Position numbers and translations under genes: made by a program
Part shown: positions 1 to 7,536 of the stretch, in pieces
How the letters are laid out: each line of letters opens with the position of its first letter
How positions within the stretch are numbered: the first letter of the stretch is position 1
The notes under the pieces: generated by a model
Databases searched by the model: none
What the model was told of the DNA's origin: nothing
What the model saw: only the letters and a program-made list of their open reading frames with translations
Assembly (NCBI GenBank): GCA_002407935.1
Contig: DHPU01000044.1
Coordinates: forward strand, 30,664-46,330
Direction: 5' to 3'
Origin: Peptococcaceae bacterium UBA5356
GTDB lineage: Bacteria; Bacillota; Peptococcia; DRI-13; DTU073
Length of the DNA stretch: 15,667 nt

Positions 1-119
1 CTTAATTATTTATATTTTCAGGACATTTCTTAATTGTCTAAATATAATTTTAAGCGAGAATTTGCCTTTCGTCAAATAAAATAAACGTAAAAATTGTAAG
101 CATAGTAGTAGGAAAGGGT

Positions 120-149
120 TTGATAATGTGTTAAAATTGAATTCATAAT
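120..149 (+). promoter_or_regulatory. Possible sigma-70-type promoter of the aminotransferase gene
   Basis: A TTGATA hexamer at 120-125 and CATAAT at 144-149 are separated by 18 bases and lie just upstream of the ribosome binding site AAGGGGGG (157-164). The spacing is acceptable and the -10 is one base from consensus. The rest of the 170-base leader is AT-rich and shows no hairpin or other site that I can support. This is a prediction from motif match only. Confidence 0.35.
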
Positions 150-170
150 GTTGGGTAAGGGGGGTAATGA

Positions 171-1457
171 ATGTCTATTTTCGAGAAATCAAGTAAACTG
201 GAGCGCGTTTGTTATGACATTAGAGGGCCGGTGATAAAGGAAGCAGGCAAGCTGGAGAAATTCGGCTATGAGATCATTAAGTTAAATATCGGGAATCCCG
301 CGCCCTTTGGCTTGTTTGCCCCTCCGGAGATTATTGGAGATGTAATTCTAAATTTACGGGATGCCCAAGGATATTCCGAGTCGCAGGGGTTGTTTGCGGC
401 CCGTAAAGCAATTATGCAGTATTATCAGCAAAAGCAAGTTCCTGATGTAGATGTGGCGGATATTTATACCGGGAACGGAGTGAGCGAGCTTATTGTGATG
501 GCGATGCAAGCCTTGTTGAATAATGGTGATGAGATTTTGGTTCCGGCACCGGATTATCCTCTTTGGACTGCGGCGGTTAATCTTTCGGGCGGGACGCCGG
601 TGCATTATTTGTGTGATGAGCAGGCCGATTGGAATCCTGATTTAGAGGATCTTAAACGAAAAATTACGCCTAGAACCAAAGGAATCGTGGTCATTAATCC
701 GAACAATCCCACCGGGGCACTTTATTCCGTAGAGATTTTGCAGGAGATAGTAAAGCTGGCGGAAGAGCATAATTTAATTGTTTTTTCGGATGAAATTTAC
801 GATAAAATCTTGTATGAAGATGCTGTACATGTGTCTACGGCAAGCCTTTCCGATGAAGTGTTCTTTGTGACGTTTAACGGTTTGTCAAAATCCCACCGTA
901 TTGCCGGTTTCAGAGCCGGCTGGATGGTGGTCAGTGGGAAGAAGGCGTTAGGCAAGGATTATATTGAAGGTTTAAATATGCTTTCCTCTATGCGTTTATG
1001 CAGTAATGTACCGGCGCAGTACGCTATTCAAACGGCTTTAGGGGGATATCAAAGTCTGACGGAACTGTTGGTACCGGGCGGCAGATTGCGCAGGCAGAGG
1101 GATGTTTGTTATGAGTTGCTTAATCAAATTCCGGGGATGTCTTGTACTAAGCCTCAGGGAGCTTTTTATATGTTCCCGAAAATAGATGCGAAGAGGTTCA
1201 ATATTACCAGTGATTATAAATTTATCTTGGATTTTCTTCGGCAAAAGAGGGTTTTGCTGGTGCAGGGGACTGGTTTTAATTGGCCGGAACCGGATCATTT
1301 TAGAATAGTTTATCTGCCTCCGGTGGAGGTGCTTACGACGGCGTTAAAGAGATTAAGGGATTTTTTAACTGATTATACACAGACCCAGGAGGAAGTACCC
1401 ATCTGTCCCAATGATCCGGAAGGAGTAGTTTGGGACAGAGAAAATGAAAGTATTTAA
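171..1457 (+). CDS. alaA: AlaA-type alanine (glutamate-pyruvate) aminotransferase
   Basis: A cytosolic PLP-dependent fold-type I aminotransferase that should interconvert pyruvate plus glutamate with alanine plus 2-oxoglutarate. The N-terminus (SSKLERVCYDIRGPV) and many later blocks closely follow my memory of Escherichia coli AlaA, which is about 405 residues; this protein has 428. Visible hallmarks are LNIGNPAPFG (38-47), the Asn-containing NPNNPTG loop (176-182), DEIYD with the PLP-pyridine Asp (207-211), the Schiff-base Lys240 in GLSKSHRIAGFR, and the substrate-carboxylate Arg near 377 (HFRIVYLPP). The last 30 or so residues, ending near VVWDRENESI, extend past the E. coli form. The ATG at 171 has AAGGGGGG six bases upstream. 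It appears to be a single-gene unit. No classical terminator follows; the next element is the inverted repeat at 1480-1525. The family is secure; the substrate preference is inferred. Confidence 0.9.
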   Translation: MSIFEKSSKLERVCYDIRGPVIKEAGKLEKFGYEIIKLNIGNPAPFGLFAPPEIIGDVILNLRDAQGYSESQGLFAARKAIMQYYQQKQVPDVDVADIYTGNGVSELIVMAMQALLNNGDEILVPAPDYPLWTAAVNLSGGTPVHYLCDEQADWNPDLEDLKRKITPRTKGIVVINPNNPTGALYSVEILQEIVKLAEEHNLIVFSDEIYDKILYEDAVHVSTASLSDEVFFVTFNGLSKSHRIAGFRAGWMVVSGKKALGKDYIEGLNMLSSMRLCSNVPAQYAIQTALGGYQSLTELLVPGGRLRRQRDVCYELLNQIPGMSCTKPQGAFYMFPKIDAKRFNITSDYKFILDFLRQKRVLLVQGTGFNWPEPDHFRIVYLPPVEVLTTALKRLRDFLTDYTQTQEEVPICPNDPEGVVWDRENESI

Positions 1458-1479
1458 GATTACAGTAACTTAGCACCAC

Positions 1480-1525
1480 ATTATACACAACATTATTTGA
1501 AAAATTAAATAGTGTTGTGTATAAT
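1480..1525. repeat. Long inverted repeat (probable operator) over the promoter of the nucleotidyltransferase unit
   Basis: Two 19-base arms, ATTATACACAACATTATTT (1480-1498) and AAATAGTGTTGTGTATAAT (1507-1525), are complementary at 18 of 19 positions around an 8-base centre. The right arm contains the whole -10 hexamer and the left arm ends inside the -35, so a protein bound here would block the promoter. There is no T-run after it, so it is a poor terminator for the upstream aminotransferase. Autoregulation through such an operator is typical of toxin-antitoxin loci. That one of the two downstream proteins binds here is inference. Confidence 0.7.
1497..1525 (+). promoter_or_regulatory. Strong predicted promoter of the two-gene nucleotidyltransferase unit
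   Basis: TTGAAA (1497-1502), a 17-base spacer and a perfect TATAAT (1520-1525). Transcription would start near 1532, only about 20 bases before the ATG at 1552. The leader is thus almost only the Shine-Dalgarno sequence AAGGTGGTG (1535-1543). The promoter is embedded in the inverted repeat at 1480-1525. Confidence 0.75.
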
Positions 1526-1551
1526 AATATGGGGAAGGTGGTGTAAAAAAC

Positions 1552-2232
1552 ATGATTATGGATATATTACTGGCGGAAAGTCAAAAAAATTTACTTCTCC
1601 AAAATAAGTTGAAAGAAAAAATAGATCAATTGCCTAAAGGCACAGTTAAAACGAGAAAAGTAAAGGATAAAACTTATTATTATCTTGCTTATAGGGAAAA
1701 CGGCAAGGTGATTAATAAATACATTGGCAATGAGGCAGGGAAAGCAAAGGAGCTTTTTGACCTTGTGGAAAAACGAAAAAAACATGAAAAACAATTGAGG
1801 GAAGCTCAAAAAGAGTGGATTATTTATAAAAAAGCAGGAATAGAAATAAACAGCAATGAACTCAGACAGGTTATAACCGAAAGTGCAAAGGGCAATGATT
1901 TTAGTTTATCGCTGCGGGGATTTCTTGATGTATTTTATTCCTACCGGAATGAGCGGGAAAAAATGGATGCTTTAATTAAGACCGAACCCGAAAATTATCA
2001 AAATGTACCGGATTATCAGTATGCCATGTGTGCGGCAACGGCGAACAAACTGGCAAATGATTTTAAGCTTAAGGTGCCTACTTGGGTATGGAAAGACAAA
2101 TATTATTTGAAGGAAATGTTCTTTGGCGGGATTGGGAAAACGAGATTAAGGATGTATAATATGCTTTATTCTCCGGCGGAATTCAAACACCGGGGTCTTT
2201 TTGTAGACGAAAATATTTTAATGCGGGTGTGA
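1552..2232 (+). CDS. Two-module protein partnered with a DUF6036-like nucleotidyltransferase (putative antitoxin or regulator)
   Basis: 226 residues, no signal peptide or membrane segment, so presumably cytosolic. Residues 27-60 (KGTVKTRKVKDKTYYYLAYR followed by GKVINKYIG) form a short basic beta-rich module that I recognise from many Firmicute hypothetical proteins. It is followed by a charged helical stretch (about 62-95), probably a coiled coil. The C-terminal half (about 115-226) contains GFLDVFY and ends with YSPAEFKHRGLFVDENIL. This tail resembles the protein that stands directly upstream of DUF6036-type nucleotidyltransferases in other bacteria, including Actinobacteria, where the N-terminus differs. 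The gene lies 12 bases before the nucleotidyltransferase gene in the same unit. By analogy with AbiE-like or MNT-type pairs this could be the antitoxin or DNA-binding partner, but no catalytic motif or HTH is obvious. Function is inferred from context. Confidence 0.6.
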   Translation: MIMDILLAESQKNLLLQNKLKEKIDQLPKGTVKTRKVKDKTYYYLAYRENGKVINKYIGNEAGKAKELFDLVEKRKKHEKQLREAQKEWIIYKKAGIEINSNELRQVITESAKGNDFSLSLRGFLDVFYSYRNEREKMDALIKTEPENYQNVPDYQYAMCAATANKLANDFKLKVPTWVWKDKYYLKEMFFGGIGKTRLRMYNMLYSPAEFKHRGLFVDENILMRV

Positions 2233-2244
2233 GGAAAGTAGAAA

Positions 2245-2802
2245 ATGAGACAATTTTATCTGACCAAAGAAGAAATATTAGCGAGTTTTGAGCGTGTGAA
2301 TGAAGAGTTAAAAAAACTTGATTTATACGGAGAAATTTTAATGGCCGGGGGAGCTTCTATGTGTCTCGCCTTTTCAGCAAGATCGGCGACCAAGGATATT
2401 GATGCAATTTATGAACCTAAAGCGGTTATCAATGAGATCGCAATTAAAATTGCCGAAGAGAAGGGACTGCCCAAAACATGGCTTAATGATAGCGTTAAAG
2501 GTTTTATGAATAAAAGTGCCGTTGAAAAGAAGATGCATTTAAAAAGTTATTCTCATTTGAAGATTTACTCGGTATTGCCGGAATATTTGCTGGCCATGAA
2601 ACTGATGGCTTCAAGAATGGATTCGGAAACTGACAAAAAGGATATTGTTTTTCTGATGAAGTACTTAGAGATTGATACCGGTGAAAAGGCAAGGCAAATT
2701 CTTGAGTCTATCTTTAAAACAGAGTACATATTACCAAAAACCAGATATGTTATTGAGGAATGTATTGAAGAAATTCAGGCAGAAAAAAACTTCGCAGATT
2801 AA
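2245..2802 (+). CDS. DUF6036-like nucleotidyltransferase (putative toxin of a two-gene module)
   Basis: 185 residues. The nucleotidyltransferase core is visible near the N-terminus: MAGGASMCLAFSARSATKDI followed by DAIY. This gives the GG/S motif at 35-38 and the metal-binding pair Asp51-x-Asp53, matching the hG[GS]x(9-13)DhD pattern of the pol-beta superfamily. A later helical segment, SETDKKDIVFLMKYL (about 132-146), corresponds to the conserved Lys-Asp region seen in AbiEii/MNT-like proteins. Such enzymes transfer nucleotides to RNA or protein targets, and several are toxins. The start at 2245 is served by GAGG at 2231-2234, which overlaps the stop of the preceding gene, so the two are probably translationally coupled. 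The catalytic residues are present, so the enzyme is likely active; the substrate is unknown. The 135 bases before the next gene hold no convincing terminator. Confidence 0.7.
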   Translation: MRQFYLTKEEILASFERVNEELKKLDLYGEILMAGGASMCLAFSARSATKDIDAIYEPKAVINEIAIKIAEEKGLPKTWLNDSVKGFMNKSAVEKKMHLKSYSHLKIYSVLPEYLLAMKLMASRMDSETDKKDIVFLMKYLEIDTGEKARQILESIFKTEYILPKTRYVIEECIEEIQAEKNFAD

Positions 2803-2937
2803 AAGATCTTCAATAATATAAAATGAGTAAAACGAGGAAAAGATGAGGGATTTTTTGGGGAACAAATAGGGGAGGGAAACGTCTAATAAAAGAAAGACGG
2901 TTCGTAATATATTATGATGATGAAGAGGTGGTGCGGG

Positions 2938-5502
2938 ATGAAAAGTTGGGGTAAGCGGAGAAGTTTAATTTTTGCCTTTATTTTGTTTTTGGCAGTTGGG
3001 CTGTTTTTCTTTTTTAGCCCTGAGCTAATGGTAGCACAAGGCGGGGGGAGTGAACCGGAAGCAATCTTGCAAAATAGGTTGGGAAATGCAGTTGTTCTTT
3101 ACACAGAAAGTCCCTTAGCTTTAGTGAAAAACACGGAAAGACAAGTGGACAGCGCTAATGTGGAGGTAGTGCCCTATGTGAAACAGGGGCGTGTCTTGGT
3201 GCCGCTGCGTTTTCTGGCACAAAACTTACAGGCGGAGATTGCTTGGGAACAGAATACCTCTGCAGTTACGCTGACGGTAGGAAAAAAGACGGTTCAATTT
3301 TTACCCGGTGATTTAAACATCAGGGTTAATGGGAAGGAAATAAAGCTGGATACGGCACCGGAAATAGTGAACGGACGGACTTTTGTTCCGATTCGGGCGA
3401 TTAGTGAAGCTTTTGGCAAGAAGGTTTTTTATGATCGTGGTTTAATTGTGATTGGGGAAAAAGAAGAGCCGTTTAACCGGAAAACGGAAAAATCGCTTTT
3501 GGATCAGGTGGTAGCAAAGGTGAATAATCTTCCCACCGTTAATTCTTATGAGAATTTAAAAGAATTACTGGCTGATCTTGGAACGAAGCAATATTACCGG
3601 CGAGGAGCCGATATTGGTATAGCAATAGATGAACTATCCGGGATGGCAATGCCGGAAGCCGCTGCGGCTCCAAATGTGCAAAAGAGTATGCAGAATATGG
3701 CGGCTGAGATGAATAATCAGGCAAAAACAAAGGAGAGTTCGGCGGCTGATTATTCGCAGACAAACGTCCAGGTTCAGGGGGTGGATGAGGCCGATATCGT
3801 AAAAACAGACGGGGAATACCTATATCATGTGAATAAGCAGCGGGTCTTGATTACCAAGGCTTATCCGGTTGCCGAAATGCAAGTGGTTTCGACTTTGAAC
3901 TTTAATACAACAGCTCTAGAAGCCAAAGGAAATTTTCAGCCGCAGGAGCTGTATCTTGATGATAAATACCTAGTGGTGGTGGGTCATAATCGCTTAAATT
4001 ATGTAATGGATAGTCAAAAGGTAATAGATAGTCAGAAAAAGATCGCGATTTGGCCGCCTCGTTATGCTCAGAATGAAATTAAAGTGCTTATTTACGATAT
4101 TCAGGATAAGAAGAAGATTACCAAGTTAAGGGAAGTAGAGGTGGAGGGGCGGTATTTGTCTTCCCGAAAAATCGGGCCTTATCTGTATTTTGTAACCAAT
4201 TGTCCTACTTACTTATATCAGAACGGGCAAGAGGATTATGCGACACCGATTTACCGTGACAGTGTCATTAATGATGATTTTAATACTGTTCCTTATCAGG
4301 ATATTCGTTATATCCCCCCGGTTACGGAGGCAAATTATTTGGTGATTGCCGGGCTAAACTTAGAGCGCCCGGAGGAAAAGGTGCAGCTTTCCACTTATTT
4401 AGGGGCAGGAGAAAATCTCTATGTTTCTCAGGATAATCTTTATGTGGCGTTGCAGAAATATAACCGTAACCCGGTACGGATTATGTCGCCGGATGTGAGT
4501 AGCAGCAGCAGCCCCATGGTAAGCAGTCTTATGCCGGTAATTGCTCAGACGCCTAATACACAGGTGTATAAGTTTTCCTTAGATCAAGGTAAGGTAACGT
4601 ACCTCTCGAAGGGTGAGGTTCCGGGAACTTTACTTAATCAATTCTCCATGGATGAACATAAGAAGTATTTCCGGGTTGCTACGACGACAGGCGATGTCTG
4701 GAGCAGGGGCGAAAATATGTCCCAAAATAATGTGTATGTACTGGATGAAAGTATGAGTCTGGTGGGCAAGGTGGAGGGCATTGCACCCGGTGAAAGGATT
4801 TATTCAGCCCGGTTTATGGGGGATAGGGCTTATCTCGTTACCTTTAAAGATACGGATCCTTTCTTTGTGCTTGATTTAAAGCAACCGTCCAATCCATATA
4901 TCCTAGGGGCTTTAAAGATACCGGGTTACAGTGATTATCTCCACCCCTATGATGAGAATCATGTTATTGGGATTGGCAAGGATACGGTTGAGATTGCCGA
5001 TAAATCGGGGCGGAACTCGGTTAGTGGTTCGCGGGCTTATTATCAGGGGATGAAGCTGGCGGTCTTTGATGTGACGGATGTGACCCAGCCGAAGGAGATG
5101 TTTAAGGAAGTCATCGGCGACCGGGGAACGGACTCCGAATTATTGCGGAATCATAAGGCGCTGCTCTTTGATCGGGAAAAAGAGTTATTAGCGTTCCCGG
5201 TCAGTGTAATGGAGATACGGGGGGATAAAGTGCAGGGCAATTTCCCGCAATATGGCCAATTTGCGTTCCAAGGAGCCTATGTGTATAAGCTTAATTTGAA
5301 AGACGGCTTTTCGTTACGTGGGAAGATCACGCACTTAACGAATGAGGATTTACTCAAGGCCGGCTACTATGGCGCTAATGCGGGGAAAGAAATTAAGCGG
5401 ATTTTGTACATCAAGGATGCACTGTATACCTTATCGGATGGGATGGTCAAGGCGAATGGGATGGCCGGGCTTGCGGAGCTTGGCAATGTGGCGCTGCCAT
5501 AG
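2938..5502 (+). CDS. Exported protein: copper-amine-oxidase-like N-terminal domain plus C-terminal beta-propeller (COG4880-like)
   Basis: 854 residues from the ATG at 2938, chosen because GAGGTGG (2925-2931) sits six bases upstream; an in-frame ATG at 2914 has no ribosome binding site. The N-terminus is basic (MKSWGKRR) followed by a hydrophobic run (about residues 9-33) with likely cleavage near LMVAQG, so the protein is secreted or membrane-tethered. Residues about 75-175 carry the repeat typical of the copper-amine-oxidase N-terminal domain (VLVPLRFLAQNL; FVPIRAISEAFG), a wall-associated module common in Clostridia. After a linker, the segment starting VQGVDEADIVKTDGEYLY (about residue 280) to the end matches the family of secreted proteins with a C-terminal beta-propeller. 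A low-complexity run of serines sits near residue 520. The gene stands alone and is followed by the hairpin at 5532-5571. Ligand and role are unknown; a surface-binding or scaffold role is inference. Confidence 0.85.
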   Translation: MKSWGKRRSLIFAFILFLAVGLFFFFSPELMVAQGGGSEPEAILQNRLGNAVVLYTESPLALVKNTERQVDSANVEVVPYVKQGRVLVPLRFLAQNLQAEIAWEQNTSAVTLTVGKKTVQFLPGDLNIRVNGKEIKLDTAPEIVNGRTFVPIRAISEAFGKKVFYDRGLIVIGEKEEPFNRKTEKSLLDQVVAKVNNLPTVNSYENLKELLADLGTKQYYRRGADIGIAIDELSGMAMPEAAAAPNVQKSMQNMAAEMNNQAKTKESSAADYSQTNVQVQGVDEADIVKTDGEYLYHVNKQRVLITKAYPVAEMQVVSTLNFNTTALEAKGNFQPQELYLDDKYLVVVGHNRLNYVMDSQKVIDSQKKIAIWPPRYAQNEIKVLIYDIQDKKKITKLREVEVEGRYLSSRKIGPYLYFVTNCPTYLYQNGQEDYATPIYRDSVINDDFNTVPYQDIRYIPPVTEANYLVIAGLNLERPEEKVQLSTYLGAGENLYVSQDNLYVALQKYNRNPVRIMSPDVSSSSSPMVSSLMPVIAQTPNTQVYKFSLDQGKVTYLSKGEVPGTLLNQFSMDEHKKYFRVATTTGDVWSRGENMSQNNVYVLDESMSLVGKVEGIAPGERIYSARFMGDRAYLVTFKDTDPFFVLDLKQPSNPYILGALKIPGYSDYLHPYDENHVIGIGKDTVEIADKSGRNSVSGSRAYYQGMKLAVFDVTDVTQPKEMFKEVIGDRGTDSELLRNHKALLFDREKELLAFPVSVMEIRGDKVQGNFPQYGQFAFQGAYVYKLNLKDGFSLRGKITHLTNEDLLKAGYYGANAGKEIKRILYIKDALYTLSDGMVKANGMAGLAELGNVALP

Positions 5503-5531
5503 CCTATAACTAAACCGATACGAAAAAGCAA

Positions 5532-5571
5532 AAAGAGAGGCAATGTCCCGCAAGGGATAGTGCCTCTCTTT
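5532..5571. terminator. Hairpin terminator between the beta-propeller gene and the defence-island remnant
   Basis: AAAGAGAGGCA (5532-5542) pairs perfectly with TGCCTCTCTTT (5561-5571); inside the loop TCCC and GGGA can also pair. Read on the minus strand it is followed by TTTTTGCTTTTT, a good terminator tail. On the plus strand the T-run stops after three bases and turns directly into the rhuM fragment. The element probably began as a bidirectional terminator whose plus-strand tail was cut off by the island junction. Confidence 0.75.
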
Positions 5572-5576
5572 GTAAA

Positions 5577-5831
5577 TTGAACTATTAAGTATTTCTTAAT
5601 AGTTGCCCCCGGTTCCAGTTCAGAGTCATCAAAAACTTTTTTGATATGCTGGTTGATTGCAGATACGGATACATCATATAGAGTCGCCATCATTTTCTGC
5701 GTGAGCCAAATGTTCTCGTCCTCATAACGCATTTCAACGCTATCCTGACTGTCACCGGTTGACGCGACAAAAGTCAGGTACTCGGCGGCAGAACTACGGA
5801 TTGTAATGTCGTTCTTCTTTTTCTTAGCCAT
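5577..5831 (-). pseudogene. rhuM: rhuM N-terminal fragment (truncated)
   Basis: The ATG at 5831 has a strong ribosome binding site (AAGGGGGTGAG) and opens a typical RhuM N-terminus: MAKKKKNDITIRSS, then YEDENIWLTQKMMATLYDVS and SAINQHIKKVF. Homology stops after about 85 residues at KKYLIVQ, where a full-length RhuM (around 330 residues) would continue. The reading frame then runs through the terminator hairpin and on, antisense to the beta-propeller gene, to 5367, so a translated product would have about 70 unrelated residues. RhuM-like genes are commonly carried next to type III restriction-modification genes, and that is the context here: a mod fragment lies 15 bases upstream. The break is at or within a few bases of 5572-5576. 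I regard it as non-functional debris of the island. Confidence 0.85.
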
Positions 5832-5845
5832 ATTATCTCACCCCC

Positions 5846-6094
5846 TTACAGCAATTTAACGCTCGCATTAGGCGCAAGCAGCTTGAAGATTTCTTCCACA
5901 TTGATTTTTTCGGGTGAACTATTGAAACTGCTTTCGCGGATGTTTTTATAGCCTGTCTTAGCTGCTTCACTGTCCTCGTCATATACGCCCGCTTCCTCAT
6001 CATACTCGTCTTTATCCAGCGTGAAGTTATCACGGTAAACAAAGTCGTTCCCTGTGTTGTACGGCGGATCCCATAATTTATAACCGTGACTCAA
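5846..6094 (-). pseudogene. mod: Type III DNA methyltransferase (Mod) fragment
   Basis: The recognisable part begins at codon 6070 with DPPYNTGNDFVYRDNF, the catalytic motif IV (DPPY) and following loop of type III Mod beta-class adenine methyltransferases. It continues through LDKDEYDEEAGVYDED and then changes to about 40 residues I cannot place (KTGYKNIRESSFN to the stop), possibly the C-terminal end joined by an internal deletion. The SAM-binding FxGxG motif, target recognition domain and most of the protein (usually over 500 residues) are missing. Upstream the frame is open into the end of the PLD gene but that stretch is not Mod-like, so the gene also lost its 5' part. There is no ribosome binding site for the TTG at 6094. 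It cannot be an active methylase. Confidence 0.8.
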
Positions 6095-6117
6095 TTTACA
6101 TTGTGGGTAGCTAAACG

Positions 6118-7281
6118 CTAAAATGATGCTTTCCCATATTGATTAAACAGAGCCTCAAGCATCGTGTTTATCCTGTTTGCGGCGTAAGGTGTTATCGCAA
6201 TATACGCCTTTTGGTGATGCCTTATCCGTAGACTCGGAATTGGCGTTGCAGGATTATTTTCGGTGTTTGGGTATAACCTGTACCCAACCTCCGCAATTAT
6301 ATCATTTAATGATATACAATTAATTATCTTTGTGTCTACGGTTTCGATGTCATACAGCTCCACATAGTATTTATAATCGATAGCCCAAGGATGCTCCTTG
6401 ATTAGATAATCGTCAGTAATGTTAAGGGGGTCATAGCCCTTTGTCTTGGCTCGGCCGACGATTATAGGTGTTCCCGCACCAGATTTATCCCAGCTAACAA
6501 CAGAGAGAAAAACAGCCGTGTCTTCATTCAAGCTTCTCGGAGGTTTTGATGAGGCGGTAAAATAGATCCTCTTGCGGTCATAATGATTCGGTTCATAAAA
6601 GCCGTTGGGGTCAATTCGTCTGTGTGCCGCACCCTCGAATTTTAGGATAGCCGAGAGGCCTTCATTGGGTACACCGAGTATGCTTTCCACCTCGTCGGCG
6701 GGGACTACGTCAGGTGTTTGCTTTGTGCTCATTTCTGCCCCGAAACGTATGGGGTTGGGCTTGCTGAACTGATCGCGTCCTTTAATCGCTTTTTGGACGA
6801 TTAGAATTTCATCCTCGATTTTGTCGCCGAGGACTTTGAAATCACCTAAGTCTTGAATGGTCAACAACATCTTATCGAAGTATTCTGAGAGTTGTGCTAT
6901 CAGATCATACTCCTCTTCTATGTACAGCGACAGCTCGATATTATTTCCGAAGCCCCCACCCGTAAAATTGGCCGAGCCTATTATGGCCACATTATCATCA
7001 AACAGATACAGCTTCGCATGAAGATCCTTCAACGCGTAAATGTCGACTCCTGTCTTTTGAAGGCTTTTTAGCGCCGTAAGACTACTCACGGATTTGATGA
7101 AATCCTCACGGTAGAAGCGCGTAATCAGCTGAGCAACGATGCCTTTGCTCATTGAGTCAACAAGATACCTCGTCATGCTCTCCTGTATAAAGGGGCTGAT
7201 AATTCGAATACGATGCTCTGTTTTTTTAAAAGCGTTAACAATCGCATCGCGATGATTTTGATTCAATAGCTCAATCGACAT
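6118..7281 (-). CDS. Phospholipase D-like (single HKD motif) nuclease-type protein of the defence island
   Basis: 387 residues, cytosolic by appearance. It has one complete HKD motif: LHAKLYLFDD with His88, Lys90 and Asp95, followed by GSANFTGGGFGNNIELSL, where the Ser103/Asn105 and Glu116 positions of the family are kept. Single-HKD proteins act as dimers; known relatives include nuclease-type PLD enzymes of restriction and DISARM-like systems. The C-terminal half (about 190-387) has no motif I can name. The ATG overlaps the terminal TAA of the GIY-YIG ghost frame (TAATG) and has AGGAG six bases upstream, so it was translated as part of the operon below the chimera gene. The reading frame shows no damage, unlike its neighbours. 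Nuclease activity is inferred from the motif; the exact system is uncertain. Confidence 0.8.
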   Translation of the reverse strand: MSIELLNQNHRDAIVNAFKKTEHRIRIISPFIQESMTRYLVDSMSKGIVAQLITRFYREDFIKSVSSLTALKSLQKTGVDIYALKDLHAKLYLFDDNVAIIGSANFTGGGFGNNIELSLYIEEEYDLIAQLSEYFDKMLLTIQDLGDFKVLGDKIEDEILIVQKAIKGRDQFSKPNPIRFGAEMSTKQTPDVVPADEVESILGVPNEGLSAILKFEGAAHRRIDPNGFYEPNHYDRKRIYFTASSKPPRSLNEDTAVFLSVVSWDKSGAGTPIIVGRAKTKGYDPLNITDDYLIKEHPWAIDYKYYVELYDIETVDTKIINCISLNDIIAEVGYRLYPNTENNPATPIPSLRIRHHQKAYIAITPYAANRINTMLEALFNQYGKASF

Positions 7282-7535
7282 TACACACTCCTATCTTTGG
7301 CATCAGCCAAATTCTTTAACTCTTTCCAGTTTTACGTCCTCTTACCTTTTCCATTTTTCCTTGCCCCGGCTTGACCTATATAAACAACATTAAATAGACC
7401 CCACTCTCACTTGTCAAGTTCGGTTCGAGGTACCTTATAGGCCACACCTATCCAGTTAGCCAAGGTGCATTTAATGCGACCGTTTGCGGTTCCGTCCATC
7501 AAGAAAAGATTAATACTTTTGCTTCGTGTAACCAT
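7281..7535 (-). pseudogene. GIY-YIG nuclease family protein, decayed
   Basis: One frame of exactly 85 codons fills the gap between the chimera and PLD genes. It opens with ATG (7535) one base after the chimera stop, behind a GGAGG, and gives SINLFLMDGTANGRIKCTLA, then NWIGVAYKVPRTELDK, like the N-terminus of a family of GIY-YIG-domain proteins. A TGA at 7407-7409 interrupts it. In the same frame follow NVVYIGQAGARKNGKG, which is the YIG part of the GIY-YIG motif, and then a TAA at 7332-7334. The tail NWKELKNLADAKDRSV ends in a TAA overlapping the PLD ATG. Much of the domain, including the GIY tripeptide region and catalytic C-terminal residues, is deleted. A 42-residue peptide could still be made from the 5' end. 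The assignment rests on the motif and the preserved frame. Confidence 0.75.
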
Positions 7536-7536
7536 G

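Noticed and set aside
1458..1525. Inverted repeat as terminator of the aminotransferase gene
   Set aside because: No T-run follows the hairpin and it contains a near-consensus promoter, so an operator is the better reading.
2885..2900. Small dyad upstream of the beta-propeller gene
   Set aside because: The arms (CGTCT/AGACG) are only five bases and no promoter elements with proper spacing accompany them.
5367..5576. Extension of the rhuM frame across the hairpin and antisense to the beta-propeller gene
   Set aside because: It has no RhuM similarity after residue 85 and is simply the shadow of the opposite-strand gene and the terminator.
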